A stretch of 64,000 nucleotides of DNA from Bacteroidota bacterium (GTDB lineage: Bacteria > Bacteroidota > Bacteroidia > UBA4408), in assembly GCA_016718805.1 (NCBI GenBank), contig JADKCP010000004.1, forward strand, positions 248,001-312,000. Reading direction: 5' to 3'. A model generated the notes under the pieces. It was given only the letters and a program-made list of their open reading frames with translations. It searched no databases and was not told the DNA's origin. This document shows positions 27,968-37,960 of this stretch, in pieces. The position numbers and the translations under genes were made by a program. How positions within the stretch are numbered: position 1 is the stretch's first letter; the number at the start of each line of letters is the position of its first letter.

Positions 27968-29221
27968 ATGCAATTAAAACGGGTAGTAGTTACAGGATTG
28001 GGAGCTTTGACTCCTATAGGTAATACCATTCCCGAATATTGGGAAAATTTAATTAATGGTGTCAGCGGTGCTGACACCATTACTCGTTTTGATGCAAGTA
28101 AATTTAAAACCCGTTTTGCTTGTGAAGTAAAGGGGTTTGATCCGAATAATTTTTTCGACCGAAAAGAAGGCCGCAAACTGGATGCTTATGCTCAATATGC
28201 ATTGGTTGCTGCTGATGAAGCTTTTAAAGATTCGGGAATCGATTTAGCCAAAATTAATTTAGATAGGGCCGGTGTAATTTGGGGAAGCGGTATTGGAGGT
28301 TTAGATACCTTTTTAACTGAAGCAACCGGATTCGCATTAGGGGATGGAACACCTCGTTTTAATCCTTTCTTTATTCCTAAAATGATTGCCGACATTGCTT
28401 CCGGGCATATTTCTATCAAATACGGAATTAGAGGTCCTAATTTTACAACTGTTTCGGCTTGTGCTTCCAGCACCAATGCTTTAATTGATTCGTTTAATTA
28501 CATTCGATTAGGTAAAGCCGACATACTATTTACCGGAGGTTCAGAAGCAGCGGTTAATCAAGCCGGTATGGGTGGATTTAATGCCATGCATGCCATGAGT
28601 GAGCGAAATGATTCTCCAAAAACTGCTTCACGTCCATTTGATTTAGATCGTGACGGATTTGTATTAGGTGAAGGTGCCGGTGCGTTAATTTTAGAAGAAT
28701 TGGAACATGCCAAAGCACGCGGAGCGAAAATATATTGCGAAGTAGTTGGTGGAGGAATGAGTGCCGATGCTCACCATATTACAGCCCCTCACCCTGAAGG
28801 ATTAGGTGCACTTAATGTAATGAAAAATGCATTAAGCGATGCTGAAATGCTTCCTACTGAAATTGATTACATTAATGTTCACGGTACTTCCACTCCTCTT
28901 GGTGATGTAAGCGAAACCAAGGCCATTACCAGTGTGTTTGGCGAACATGCTTATGCTTTAAATATCAGTTCAACCAAATCAATGACCGGTCACTTATTGG
29001 GTGCTGCCGGTGCTATTGAAGCTATTGCAGCTATTTTGGCTGTAAAAAACGACATTGTTCCTCCTACCATCAATCATTTTACCGACGATCCAGCCTTTGA
29101 CCCACGATTGAATTTTACGTTTAACAAAGCTCAGAAACGTGTTGTTAGAGCTGCATTAAGCAATACCTTTGGTTTTGGCGGTCACAATGCATCGGTGATT
29201 GTAAAAAAATATAATTCCTGA
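27968..29221 (+). CDS. fabF: beta-ketoacyl-ACP synthase II
   Basis: A 417-aa condensing enzyme extending acyl-ACP with malonyl-ACP. The Cys-His-His catalytic triad is visible in VSACASSTNAL (Cys about 165), NVHGTSTPLGD and KSMTGHLLGAAGA. FGFGGHNASV near the C-terminus is typical of FabF. Length is standard. It lies between acpP and rnc. Confidence 0.98.
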   Translation: MQLKRVVVTGLGALTPIGNTIPEYWENLINGVSGADTITRFDASKFKTRFACEVKGFDPNNFFDRKEGRKLDAYAQYALVAADEAFKDSGIDLAKINLDRAGVIWGSGIGGLDTFLTEATGFALGDGTPRFNPFFIPKMIADIASGHISIKYGIRGPNFTTVSACASSTNALIDSFNYIRLGKADILFTGGSEAAVNQAGMGGFNAMHAMSERNDSPKTASRPFDLDRDGFVLGEGAGALILEELEHAKARGAKIYCEVVGGGMSADAHHITAPHPEGLGALNVMKNALSDAEMLPTEIDYINVHGTSTPLGDVSETKAITSVFGEHAYALNISSTKSMTGHLLGAAGAIEAIAAILAVKNDIVPPTINHFTDDPAFDPRLNFTFNKAQKRVVRAALSNTFGFGGHNASVIVKKYNS

Positions 29222-29231
29222 TTTTATTTCA

Positions 29232-29951
29232 TTGAGTTTTCTTTCGAACTGGCGTTTATTAAACAGTAAAGACAAAAAACTGGCTCAATCGCTAAAGAAT
29301 ATTTGTGGGTTTTATCCCTCCAATATTGATTTGTATAAAATGGCATTCCGCCATAGTAGCGTATCGAAGCACATTAAAAGTGGTGTAAGCAACAGCAATG
29401 AGCGACTCGAATTTTTAGGCGATGCTATATTGGGTTCGGTTGTGGCTCATTTTTTATTTATGAAATTTCCCTTTCGTGATGAAGGCTTTTTAACCAAAAT
29501 GCGCTCGCGTATTGTAAGCCGACAAAACATCAACAAGCTAGCGGTGAAATTAGGCATTGAAAGTTTTATTATAAAAATTAATGATGCAGGTCCGGGGTTT
29601 AAATCCATGAATGGAGATGCTCTAGAAGCCTTTATTGGTGCTATATACTTGGATAAAGGATACAAGGTGGCACAAAACTTTGTACTAAACCGAATCATTA
29701 AAATACATGTGGATTTAGATCAGGTAGAGAATAACGATTTGGATTTTAAGAGTAAGATGATAGAGTGGAGCCAACGTTACAAAAAACAAATGCGCTTTGA
29801 GTTAATTGGTGAAGAAGGAAAAGGACATGAAAAATTTTACACGGTTAACTTACTAATCAGTGGTGAGATAAACGGCACCGGCAAAGGATTTTCTAAAAAA
29901 ATTGCCGAACAAATGGCAGCTGAAGCGGCTTGTGGGAAGTTGGGGATTTAA
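29232..29951 (+). CDS. rnc: ribonuclease III
   Basis: A 239-aa double-strand-specific endoribonuclease for rRNA and mRNA processing. The signature NERLEFLGDAILGSV (about 57-71) and the second acidic motif GDALEAFIGAIYLDKG (about 127-142) hold the metal-binding Asp and Glu. The C-terminal dsRNA-binding domain (about 165-239) ends in KKIAEQMAAEAACGKLG. Translation uses a TTG start 10 bases after the fabF stop; no better start is available. Confidence 0.95.
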   Translation: MSFLSNWRLLNSKDKKLAQSLKNICGFYPSNIDLYKMAFRHSSVSKHIKSGVSNSNERLEFLGDAILGSVVAHFLFMKFPFRDEGFLTKMRSRIVSRQNINKLAVKLGIESFIIKINDAGPGFKSMNGDALEAFIGAIYLDKGYKVAQNFVLNRIIKIHVDLDQVENNDLDFKSKMIEWSQRYKKQMRFELIGEEGKGHEKFYTVNLLISGEINGTGKGFSKKIAEQMAAEAACGKLGI

Positions 29952-30084
29952 ATCAATAAAGTTTTGGAGATTTAAAGAAGCACAAAAAGTTGGTTGCTAC
30001 CACCCTCAAATAATATCTTAATTTTAATAGAAAAGCTAAGCAATTGCCCAGCTCATTTACTTTTGGAGTGAAGCTCCATACATT

Positions 30085-32871
30085 CTATTCCATTTTTACA
30101 AAAGTTCGAGTTCTCATCACTCCATCTTTGGCATCGTTTAGTATAACAGAATAGATGCCATTACGCAAGTTAGAAATTGTTAGCATGGCAATTTTGCCTT
30201 TACGTTGAATGGAAGGTAACATAAAGCGCCCCCAACTATCGTAAACTTGAATGCTTGTTTCATATGAAAAATCAGTTAAATCAATCGATACTGTATTTTG
30301 AGCAGGATTGGGAAATAAACTGAAGTTTTTATCTTTTATCTGAAGCTGATTTTCAGTTGTCAGTAAATCGATTGTGTTAACTACTGTATTTGTAACAATT
30401 GCAGGATTAATATCAAAATAAATATAGGCTGTATTTTCAAAAGTAGTGCCATGAGCAAGGTTTGCTTTTTGCGCTATTTCAAAAACTACATAGCCATTAC
30501 TCCCAAGCATATCAGTTGCACTATCGGGTAAATTAATATTGTTAAATACAAACCAAACAACATTATTCACTAAATAAGTATTACTGATAGGATGACTGCT
30601 GCCAATTACTTTTAGCGACTGGTAGTCGAGAGCGGCGCTAAGTGTATCAGCAATACTAATATTGATAGCTTCAGCATTTCCGGTGTTCTGAAAATGCACC
30701 GTATAAGTCATTTTTTGGTTATTTAAAATTGCACCAAAAGCACTTGTGCCTTCCGGTTGTACTAGCTTTTCGTTAGGATCGAATGAATTGCGAATTATGG
30801 TATTACAAAATGCCCTATTATTTAAAGTATCATCATCGCCTTGAAACGGTAAAACAGAAGCATAAAAATCAAATACCGCTCCCGGAGTTAGGATTGAAGT
30901 TGTGGCAATGACATCAATATGAAAAATTGGACTATTATAATTGATATTGGGAATATTCCAAAAAATAGTATCCCCATTTTGTAGACTTGGCGCTACTGAA
31001 CAGCTACTGTAATTAACGCCCGAATCGAGCACTAAAAAAACATTACCCGATTGACTAACACAACCATCGTTCATTACATCTAAATATACATGTGAAGGAA
31101 AGCCCGGACGAAACACAGAAGTAGAAACAAGTACTGATAAGTCAAAAATATTTTGATTAGGGCCATTTATTTTTGTGTCAACATTCGAAATACATCCTCT
31201 TGAATCGCTTGCCTGAACATTAAAATAACCCGGTTGGTTTGACACAACATGTGTTGAGGTATTGATAGGACTTGTATTCCACAAAAACGAGTAAGGAGGA
31301 CTACCCTGATAGGCATTTGCAAAAAGCTCACCATTGCTGGTACAGGTTACATCAAATAAACTGTCTAAACAAACATAAAAATTACTGCAAGTATCCAGTG
31401 AATATTTAGCAAAAAACAAATCGTACCATCCTCCAAAAAAGGGTGCTGTTGGGTGATTAGGGGATTGTGGATTTAAGTATGCATAACCATAATATTGGCC
31501 GGCTAAATATACCGTTGGTAAATGACTGTAATCAAAATACCCATACATGGATTTACTTACTTTTTGCGCCCATATAAAATTCAAGTTGCTATCGTATTTA
31601 ATAAGGTAATTGCTTGGTGTTCCTCCTCCAAATATTTTATAACCGGGTCCGGGATCAAGATCTGCGACACTTTGTAAGTTTACGGGTAGGTACAAATTCA
31701 AAAGGCTATCTGATTCCATGATGTAACAGTTTTTGATTAAACTTTTCGCGTTCAAAAAGTTGCCATTACTATCAATTTTTAAAAAATAGGAACTATAATT
31801 AGGGTCCGAAAAATTAAACGAGAGTGTATCGTGCAAGGCAATAAAATCGCCATCTCCCCTGTAGTAGCCAAGTGCCAAAATGGTATTTTGATGGTCTATT
31901 TCAATTGAGTTTACTTCATTGTTATCACCACTTTCAAAGTAATCAAACCAAACATATTTTCCTGCCGAATCAAGTTTTGCGATATAACTATTTGGCCCGT
32001 CCCACATGTTACTTCCCATCATAGTATAGTAAATTGCCGTTCCATCTACATAATAAAGCGTAGTATCGATATCGTAGGCGGTACTTGCTTCAAAACTGCC
32101 TCCAATTATAATATTTTGGGCACCATCTACTTCAAATAAACGTGGGCGTTCGGCTAAGTGCCTTGCCCAAATATAATTCCCATTAAGGTCGTATTTCGCA
32201 ATAAAAGGTCCACTGGTAAAATAGTTTCCAAAAACAGTAGCAACAGCTGGTCCCGGATCAAAATCAACGGAATCCTGACATTGGCCTATTAAATATAAAT
32301 GATCAAACTTATCAAAATGCAACTCACAACCATAAACCGTAAAATTACTCTGTGTTTCAATTGATTTGGCCCAAATAAAATTGCCATCGTTGTCGTATTT
32401 TGCAAAAAATAAATTGTAAAGATTACTGCTTCCGCTCATAAGCAGATTTTGATTTGGCCCGGGATCCAAATCAATAGTATCGCGATAGGTTCCTGTCAAA
32501 TAAATATTGTTATAAGCATCTATTGATAGTGAATAACCATAGCCGGTTCCCTTGTTAGTAAAGCGCTTGAACCACTTAAATTTTCCTAAAGAATCGTATT
32601 TTGCTAGGATTACATTTCCAGCCGCTGGAATCACCAATTGTTGAACAGCTGTATCAGGATCTAAATCGATCGTATCGCCAAAAAAAGCACATAAGAAAGC
32701 ATTCCCATGTTTGTCGAAAACTGTATTGCCGCGATCATCGCTTTTACTTCCTATTCCAAAACCCCAATCCATTGTTAGGCCAATATTTTGAGAAAAAACA
32801 TAACAATTGAAAACAAAAATTAAGAGTATCACTAATTTTGTTTTGTAAAAAAAACTATAAGGATAGGTCAT
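30085..32871 (-). CDS. secreted multi-repeat protein with T9SS type A sorting domain
   Basis: A 928-aa secreted protein. After a signal peptide (about 1-27) comes a beta-propeller-like region (30-500) of repeats alternating AKYDSNGNFIWAK-type strands with an Asp-rich TIDLDPGP-like motif (four to five copies), which may bind calcium. A Cys-containing Ig-like segment follows, then the DPNEK-type domain (FDPNEKLVQPEG, MTYTVHFQNTGNAEA) common to Bacteroidota surface proteins. The C-terminal type IX sorting domain is type A (SLFPNPAQNTVSIDL, ISNLRNGIYSVIL). It should be exported across the outer membrane; the function of the propeller is unknown. Confidence 0.85.
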   Translation of the reverse strand: MTYPYSFFYKTKLVILLIFVFNCYVFSQNIGLTMDWGFGIGSKSDDRGNTVFDKHGNAFLCAFFGDTIDLDPDTAVQQLVIPAAGNVILAKYDSLGKFKWFKRFTNKGTGYGYSLSIDAYNNIYLTGTYRDTIDLDPGPNQNLLMSGSSNLYNLFFAKYDNDGNFIWAKSIETQSNFTVYGCELHFDKFDHLYLIGQCQDSVDFDPGPAVATVFGNYFTSGPFIAKYDLNGNYIWARHLAERPRLFEVDGAQNIIIGGSFEASTAYDIDTTLYYVDGTAIYYTMMGSNMWDGPNSYIAKLDSAGKYVWFDYFESGDNNEVNSIEIDHQNTILALGYYRGDGDFIALHDTLSFNFSDPNYSSYFLKIDSNGNFLNAKSLIKNCYIMESDSLLNLYLPVNLQSVADLDPGPGYKIFGGGTPSNYLIKYDSNLNFIWAQKVSKSMYGYFDYSHLPTVYLAGQYYGYAYLNPQSPNHPTAPFFGGWYDLFFAKYSLDTCSNFYVCLDSLFDVTCTSNGELFANAYQGSPPYSFLWNTSPINTSTHVVSNQPGYFNVQASDSRGCISNVDTKINGPNQNIFDLSVLVSTSVFRPGFPSHVYLDVMNDGCVSQSGNVFLVLDSGVNYSSCSVAPSLQNGDTIFWNIPNINYNSPIFHIDVIATTSILTPGAVFDFYASVLPFQGDDDTLNNRAFCNTIIRNSFDPNEKLVQPEGTSAFGAILNNQKMTYTVHFQNTGNAEAINISIADTLSAALDYQSLKVIGSSHPISNTYLVNNVVWFVFNNINLPDSATDMLGSNGYVVFEIAQKANLAHGTTFENTAYIYFDINPAIVTNTVVNTIDLLTTENQLQIKDKNFSLFPNPAQNTVSIDLTDFSYETSIQVYDSWGRFMLPSIQRKGKIAMLTISNLRNGIYSVILNDAKDGVMRTRTFVKME

Positions 32872-32963
32872 GGTATGATTTGTATAATTATCAAAGTTAT
32901 GCTCTTTTTATTAAGGTAAGTGAAATTCAATAAGAAATTTGGTGATTGATGAATGGATGAAAT

Positions 32964-32995
32964 AAAAAAGGCTGTCTTGGGAGACAGCCTTTTTT
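32964..32995 (-). terminator. hairpin terminator after the 33015 gene
   Basis: A 14-bp stem (32964-32977 with 32982-32995) with a 4-base loop and flanking A and T tracts. It lies about 20 bases after the stop of the minus-strand T9SS protein, before the next minus-strand gene. Confidence 0.85.
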
Positions 32996-33014
32996 CAAAG
33001 ATTAAAATAAGAAA

Positions 33015-34874
33015 TTACTTCACTACGTTAAACTGACGTGAAGTAGTTTTACCATTCATAGTAAACAAACAAGTATAAACACCATTGCTCAAACGAGAAA
33101 CAGGTAATTCAACTGTTTGTGTTCCTTGTGTTGCTACAAATTTAGAAGCGCTCACTACTTGTCCTTTCATGTCGTAAATTTTGTATTCAACACGTTGATT
33201 TGTAGAAGCTGAATTAATCTTAATTGAAACATTCGCATTGGAAGGGTTTGGATAAAAAGTTCCAATGGCTGAATTGTCTTCGGTTGTATTGGTAGTAACA
33301 CCTGTATTTACATCCTGAATTGTAATACCTAAATTAAAGTCTGTATTTTCACGACTGCGGTAAATTGACCAGTTGTTTGCAAATACTTCATAAGTACGGT
33401 TACTGTAAGGAGCTGTTGCAACAGTACCAATACCAACTCCATCACCTAACATAAACCACTCTAAATATACGCTGCTTGTGGTTAAGTAAATTGGGTTTGA
33501 TAAAATAATATCGCTGTAAGTTCCAAGAGTAATGGTGGTTGAATCAACCCAAACTGAATCGAGCAAAGCTCCAGGTCCACCATTAGGTCCGGCATTGTCA
33601 TACAACTTTAAGCAATAGCTAGCATTTTGAGGATTTGCAGCAATTAAAGCATGCAAAGTAGTTACTTTACAAGGTAAATAAGGTAATGGAATTTCAACTC
33701 CAACACCTGCATTTCCACCTGACCAAGCAATATTTCCGCTAGAAGCAGCTCCTGCATCAAATGTAAGTTTAATATTTGTGGCGGTAGTATCAACAACAAC
33801 CAACTCGCAAGATTTAGTATTGTTGGTAGGAGTTGCATCACCGGTTAATTGTGTAGCACTGTTAAATGTAAATGTACCAGCTGTTGCAGGTTGCCAAGCT
33901 TTAGGATAGGTAAATGCTTCACTTTGTCCAGGTTGTAAAGTATCAACAGTAAAGGTTGTTGTAACTCCTCCACCCACTAACACTTGAGAGGCATTGCTGA
34001 TATTTTTAACGTTTGCTTGAACATTAAATCCATTAAGGGTAGTATTACCTGAATTTCTTGCCTCACCTGATAAAGTGAATGGTCCACCTACAGTGGTTGA
34101 ACGCTTCGATAAAAATAAACCTCCCGATTCATCGTTGTTTACAAATGATGTTGAAGCATCGCTAACTGAAAAAGTTGAACTTGCAGGATAATAAAATTTA
34201 ACTGCATAGTTAGCTACCGGATAAGCATCGTGAGAGTGTAATAATCCAACATTTCCAGAGTTGTTTTCAATACCTAAAGTAAGGAAATCTGTAGGATTTT
34301 GGTAGGTTCCAATTTGATTTTGATACTGGAAAGTGATAGAGCTATCAATGGTTGATAAAATTAATTGGAAAGTATTTGAACCATCAAATCCATTTACTTG
34401 CTCCCAAAAAGGAGCGTTAATCCAAGAAATAATCAAAGTGTCGTTATCCGCACTTTTCCATTTCCAGCAGGCTGCAGTATTTCCCGGAAGTGGGTCAAAG
34501 TTTAAATCGCAAGCAAATGGAGCGATGTAATTATTTGGTGCAGTTGATAAAGGAATTGTTGGAATTGGGGCAGCAATAGGACTGTTTGTAAATCCAATAT
34601 AGCCGTTACTTCCAATCCAAATGTTGTTTACATCATACCAGTAAAAATGGAAAGGAAATCCAATGGTTGATGCCACATTGTTATCGTCGGATAAACCACT
34701 AATTGGGGCTGCATCACCAAATGTGGTAATGTCAATCCAATTGTAAGCCGGCCCGTTAGGATCGTTACTGTCGCGCCAAATATACCCGTAAGCATCTGGT
34801 CCGCCAGTTGTTTGAGCCTGCGATGCTGTCATTAATGATGTAATGGCAGCAAGAGTTAGTAAAATTTTTTTCAT
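33015..34874 (-). CDS. secreted protein with T9SS type A sorting domain
   Basis: A 619-aa secreted protein with a signal peptide (cleavage near ASQAQ, 18-22). The first 230 residues form a beta-sandwich-like domain with a TIGFPFHFYWYDVNNIWIGS-like segment seen in Bacteroidota proteins of the nidogen/choice-of-anchor type. An Ig-like module (about 250-370; ANVKNISNASQVLVGGG) and a further beta-sandwich follow. The C-terminal sorting domain is type A (TFYPNPSNANVSIKI, LSNGVYTCLF). It is followed by a strong terminator and appears monocistronic. Surface-exposed; function unknown. Confidence 0.85.
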   Translation of the reverse strand: MKKILLTLAAITSLMTASQAQTTGGPDAYGYIWRDSNDPNGPAYNWIDITTFGDAAPISGLSDDNNVASTIGFPFHFYWYDVNNIWIGSNGYIGFTNSPIAAPIPTIPLSTAPNNYIAPFACDLNFDPLPGNTAACWKWKSADNDTLIISWINAPFWEQVNGFDGSNTFQLILSTIDSSITFQYQNQIGTYQNPTDFLTLGIENNSGNVGLLHSHDAYPVANYAVKFYYPASSTFSVSDASTSFVNNDESGGLFLSKRSTTVGGPFTLSGEARNSGNTTLNGFNVQANVKNISNASQVLVGGGVTTTFTVDTLQPGQSEAFTYPKAWQPATAGTFTFNSATQLTGDATPTNNTKSCELVVVDTTATNIKLTFDAGAASSGNIAWSGGNAGVGVEIPLPYLPCKVTTLHALIAANPQNASYCLKLYDNAGPNGGPGALLDSVWVDSTTITLGTYSDIILSNPIYLTTSSVYLEWFMLGDGVGIGTVATAPYSNRTYEVFANNWSIYRSRENTDFNLGITIQDVNTGVTTNTTEDNSAIGTFYPNPSNANVSIKINSASTNQRVEYKIYDMKGQVVSASKFVATQGTQTVELPVSRLSNGVYTCLFTMNGKTTSRQFNVVK

Positions 34875-34967
34875 CGTTTTTAGATTAATTATTTAAGGGT
34901 TTAATTTTCTGACTGCTAAAATAGGAAATTTATTTGTTTACAGTGTACACACAGCATTTTTAACATT

Positions 34968-35636
34968 TCAAAGTTCCCAATTAATTGGTGGCAAATTGTT
35001 TTGGTTTAGAATTGCATTAGTTTTAGAAAAATGCTTGCATCCAAAAAATCCGTTGTATGCTGAAAAGGGTGATGGGTGTGCGGCTTGTAATACAAAATGC
35101 TTGTGCGTATCGATCAGTGGCAATTTCCCTTGAGCAAATTTCCCCCAAAGTAAAAACACGATACCTTCTCGTTGTTCCGACAAGGCTCTAATAACCGCAT
35201 CGGTAAATACTTCCCAGCCCTTTCCCTGGTGCGAACCTGCTTGATTTTCGCGTACGGTTAAGGTGGCATTTAACAACAAAACTCCTTGTTTGGCCCAGGA
35301 TTCAAGATTGCCATTGTTGGGAATTGGCAATCCTAAATCGTCGCGAAGTTCCTTAAAAATGTTTTGCAAACTAGGTGGTATCTTACATTCGGGGGCAACT
35401 GAAAAACATAATCCATTCGCTTGTCCTAATCCGTGGTAAGGGTCCTGCCCAATAATAACTACACGCACATTGTGAAAGGAGGTTGTATTAAAGGCATTAA
35501 AGATTAAAGACCCCTTTGGAAAAACTTTGTATTGCGCACGTTCTGCTATTAAAAAGTCTTTTAGTTGAGCAAAATAATGAGCCTCAAATTCGCTTTGTAA
35601 AACTTTTTTCCAAGTAGGTTCAATTTCGATACTCAT
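34968..35636 (-). CDS. ung: uracil-DNA glycosylase
   Basis: A 222-aa family 1 uracil-DNA glycosylase that removes uracil from DNA in base excision repair. The catalytic water-activating motif GQDPYHG, the uracil-binding FS segment, NATLTVREN, and the Leu-intercalation loop HPSPFSAYNGFFG are all present in the usual order. Length is normal. It is divergent from the small lipoprotein gene at 35744. Confidence 0.98.
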   Translation of the reverse strand: MSIEIEPTWKKVLQSEFEAHYFAQLKDFLIAERAQYKVFPKGSLIFNAFNTTSFHNVRVVIIGQDPYHGLGQANGLCFSVAPECKIPPSLQNIFKELRDDLGLPIPNNGNLESWAKQGVLLLNATLTVRENQAGSHQGKGWEVFTDAVIRALSEQREGIVFLLWGKFAQGKLPLIDTHKHFVLQAAHPSPFSAYNGFFGCKHFSKTNAILNQNNLPPINWEL

Positions 35637-35690
35637 TTTAGGTGCAATTAATACTCTGTTTTAATGCTTTTTTGATTTCATTAAATTATT

Positions 35691-35698
35691 TATATTTG
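35691..35698 (+). promoter_or_regulatory. -7 promoter element of the 35744 lipoprotein
   Basis: TATATTTG is an exact TANNTTTG match, 45 bases before the start codon. The upstream TTTG (35671-35674) is 16 bases away, shorter than usual. Confidence 0.5.
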
Positions 35699-35743
35699 TC
35701 GCTGAATTTTTTAGACAGACAACCGAACAACAAATTTTTCCTG

Positions 35744-35872
35744 ATGAAAAAGATAATCGTAGCCACAATTTTATTAGCACTAGGGTCTTTTGTACTTTCT
35801 TCTTGCAAAACCCACGAGCGTTGTCCTGCCTATGGTACTATCTCACAGCCTGCTCACAAAAAGGCCGTATAA
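35744..35872 (+). CDS. very small lipoprotein
   Basis: A 42-aa predicted lipoprotein: start MKKIIVATILL, lipobox LSSC (Cys 20), then a short mature peptide of about 23 residues containing HERCPAYG. The CPAYG segment recalls a group of tiny Bacteroidota lipoproteins of unknown role. The ATG at 35744 is chosen because the signal peptide begins there; a longer frame from 35642 would put residues before the signal and lies upstream of the promoter. Function unknown. Confidence 0.7.
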   Translation: MKKIIVATILLALGSFVLSSCKTHERCPAYGTISQPAHKKAV

Positions 35873-35889
35873 TTTTCACCTTTTTATAT

Positions 35890-36612
35890 TTAATCCCATC
35901 CTGAAGCAAGTACATCTGCCAGGTGCATTATTTTCATAGGCTTTTGATTTTTCTTCAAAATACTTTCCAGATGCAATAAACAAGAGGCATCGGTTGAAAT
36001 AATATAATCGGCTCCTGTACTTTCAGCATCTTCAATTTTTTGTTGCGCTAAGCTTACAGCAATAGGTTCCATCTTTACTGAAAAACCTCCACCAAAACCA
36101 CAGCACGCTTCCGATTGTTTCATTTCCTTTAGTTCTAATCCCCTAACTTTTTCGAGTAGAATACGTGGTTCATTTTTTATCCCAAAATTGCGCAATGCGG
36201 TACATGAATCGTGGTAAGTTGCTACACCGTTCAAGGTTGCTCCAATGTTGGTAATCTTTAACACATTCACCAAAAAATCACTGAACTCGAACATGTTCTT
36301 TTGAATTTGTTTGTATTCGTTGTGTAGCACCGAATTGTGAAACATTTCGTTGTATTGGTTTTTTACAAATCCAACACAAGAAGTTGAAGGGCAAACAATG
36401 TATCGATCGTTTTGAAATTCACGAATAAATTTATCACCCACCTCTTTGGCTTCGTCCCAAAAACCCATGTTAAAAGCAGGTTGACCACAACAAGTTTGTT
36501 CTGGATTATAATTTACAGCACAACCTACTTTCTCTAATATTTTAATCATATTGAGTGCAGTTTCCGGATAAAACTGGTCGATATAACACGGAATAAATAA
36601 ATCTACAATCAT
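35890..36612 (-). CDS. LutA/YkgE-family Fe-S (CCG domain) protein
   Basis: A 240-aa protein with two Cys-rich CCG domains (TCCGQPAFNMG near 37-47; ACCGFGGGFS near 187-196), as in the LutA/YkgE subunit of L-lactate utilisation complexes and heterodisulfide reductase-like proteins. The first residues read MIVDLFIPCYIDQFYP, the usual LutA start, so ATG 36612 is chosen; the longer frame reads into the upstream transporter gene. The partner subunits LutB and LutC are not adjacent. It is the last gene of a run hemE-transporter-LutA-like. Confidence 0.88.
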   Translation of the reverse strand: MIVDLFIPCYIDQFYPETALNMIKILEKVGCAVNYNPEQTCCGQPAFNMGFWDEAKEVGDKFIREFQNDRYIVCPSTSCVGFVKNQYNEMFHNSVLHNEYKQIQKNMFEFSDFLVNVLKITNIGATLNGVATYHDSCTALRNFGIKNEPRILLEKVRGLELKEMKQSEACCGFGGGFSVKMEPIAVSLAQQKIEDAESTGADYIISTDASCLLHLESILKKNQKPMKIMHLADVLASGWD

Positions 36613-36628
36613 TGCCCAACAGCTCTTT

Positions 36629-37948
36629 TTATGCGTTTGTACTGCTAACAGGCATTTTGCCTTTAGGAACACGCAGTAATAATAAAAATCCAAGTATAAA
36701 AAACACTATCAACATAATTATTGGTTTACGCATGTTAGTGCTCATTTCATTAATAATACCAAAGGTTGCCATTCCCAAAACAATACATACTTTTTCGGTT
36801 ACGTCGTAAAAACTAAAATAACTGGCGTGATCATCAGTTTCGGGTAATAGTTTACTATATGTACTTCTAGATAAAGATTGTATTCCTCCCATTACTAATC
36901 CTACAAATCCGGCAACTACAAAAAAATCATTGGGTGTGTAGCAGAAAAAATAAGTGCCTAAACAGGCTCCAATCCAAATACAAACAGCAATCATTAAGGT
37001 GCGAATATTTCCAATTTTTTTAGATACAAATGAAAAAAGGTAAGCACCTATGAGCGCTACAAATTGAATGATTAATATCGTGGTAATTAATTGTCCTGTT
37101 TCCATTTTTATTTCCTGTGCTCCAAACAACGTGGCTACCAGCAATACAGTTTGTACACCCATGTTGTAAACAAAAAATGCCAATAGATAACTGCGCAATA
37201 CATAATTGTGTTTCATATCCTTCCATACCTTTCGCAATTCTTGATATCCTTTGGTAAGCATATTTTCACTGCTTTTACCAATTGCTGCTTTACCGGGTAA
37301 ATAATAAAATGGTATTTGAGCAAATCCTATCCACCAAATTCCAACGGTTAAAAACGAAATGCGTGTTGCCATACCGGCATCTGAAATACCAAACCATTCA
37401 GGCTTTTGAACCATCATTAAATTAAAAATCAACAATAACGAACTTCCTACATAGCCCATAGCAAAACCGCGTGCGCTAACTTTATCCTGATGTTGTACCT
37501 CAGCAATTTCCGGTAAAAATGCATTGTAAAAAACCAAACTTCCCCAAAATCCAACTGAAGCAAAAACAATTAAAAATATCCCAAAAGCTAGATTATCGCG
37601 AGTAAAAAAATACATTAAACTGCAAGAAGCAGCACCGAGGTAACAAAAAAATTGCATGAATTTTTTTTTACTTCCTCCATAATCGGCAATTCCTGAAAGC
37701 AATGGAATAACTGCTGCTACAATTAAATTTGCCAAGGCCAAAGAATAATCATACAGCGTGGTGTTTTTAAATTGTATACCTAAAAAGGTAACTACATTCG
37801 AAATTTCGTTACCTGCATCGTCTTTGGTGATAGTTACTGCTTTGTAATAAATAGGAAGTATGGTTGCAGTAATAACCAGATTGTACACCGAGTTAGCCCA
37901 ATCGTAAAAGGTCCAGGCCGTTATTACTTTTTTATTTCCTTTTTCCAT
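36629..37948 (-). CDS. MFS transporter, UMF1/Atg22 family
   Basis: A 439-aa inner-membrane protein with about 11-12 TM helices. The N-terminus (VITAWTFYDWANSVYNLVI) and the motif GFAMGYVGSSLLLIFNL are characteristic of the UMF1/Atg22-like branch of the major facilitator superfamily. The SRSTYSKLLPETDDHASYFSFYDVTEK segment between late helices is also typical. Substrate unknown; amino-acid or nucleoside export has been proposed for relatives. It follows hemE by 12 bases, so co-transcription is likely. Confidence 0.88.
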   Translation of the reverse strand: MEKGNKKVITAWTFYDWANSVYNLVITATILPIYYKAVTITKDDAGNEISNVVTFLGIQFKNTTLYDYSLALANLIVAAVIPLLSGIADYGGSKKKFMQFFCYLGAASCSLMYFFTRDNLAFGIFLIVFASVGFWGSLVFYNAFLPEIAEVQHQDKVSARGFAMGYVGSSLLLIFNLMMVQKPEWFGISDAGMATRISFLTVGIWWIGFAQIPFYYLPGKAAIGKSSENMLTKGYQELRKVWKDMKHNYVLRSYLLAFFVYNMGVQTVLLVATLFGAQEIKMETGQLITTILIIQFVALIGAYLFSFVSKKIGNIRTLMIAVCIWIGACLGTYFFCYTPNDFFVVAGFVGLVMGGIQSLSRSTYSKLLPETDDHASYFSFYDVTEKVCIVLGMATFGIINEMSTNMRKPIIMLIVFFILGFLLLLRVPKGKMPVSSTNA

Positions 37949-37960
37949 GCGAAGTTTAAT

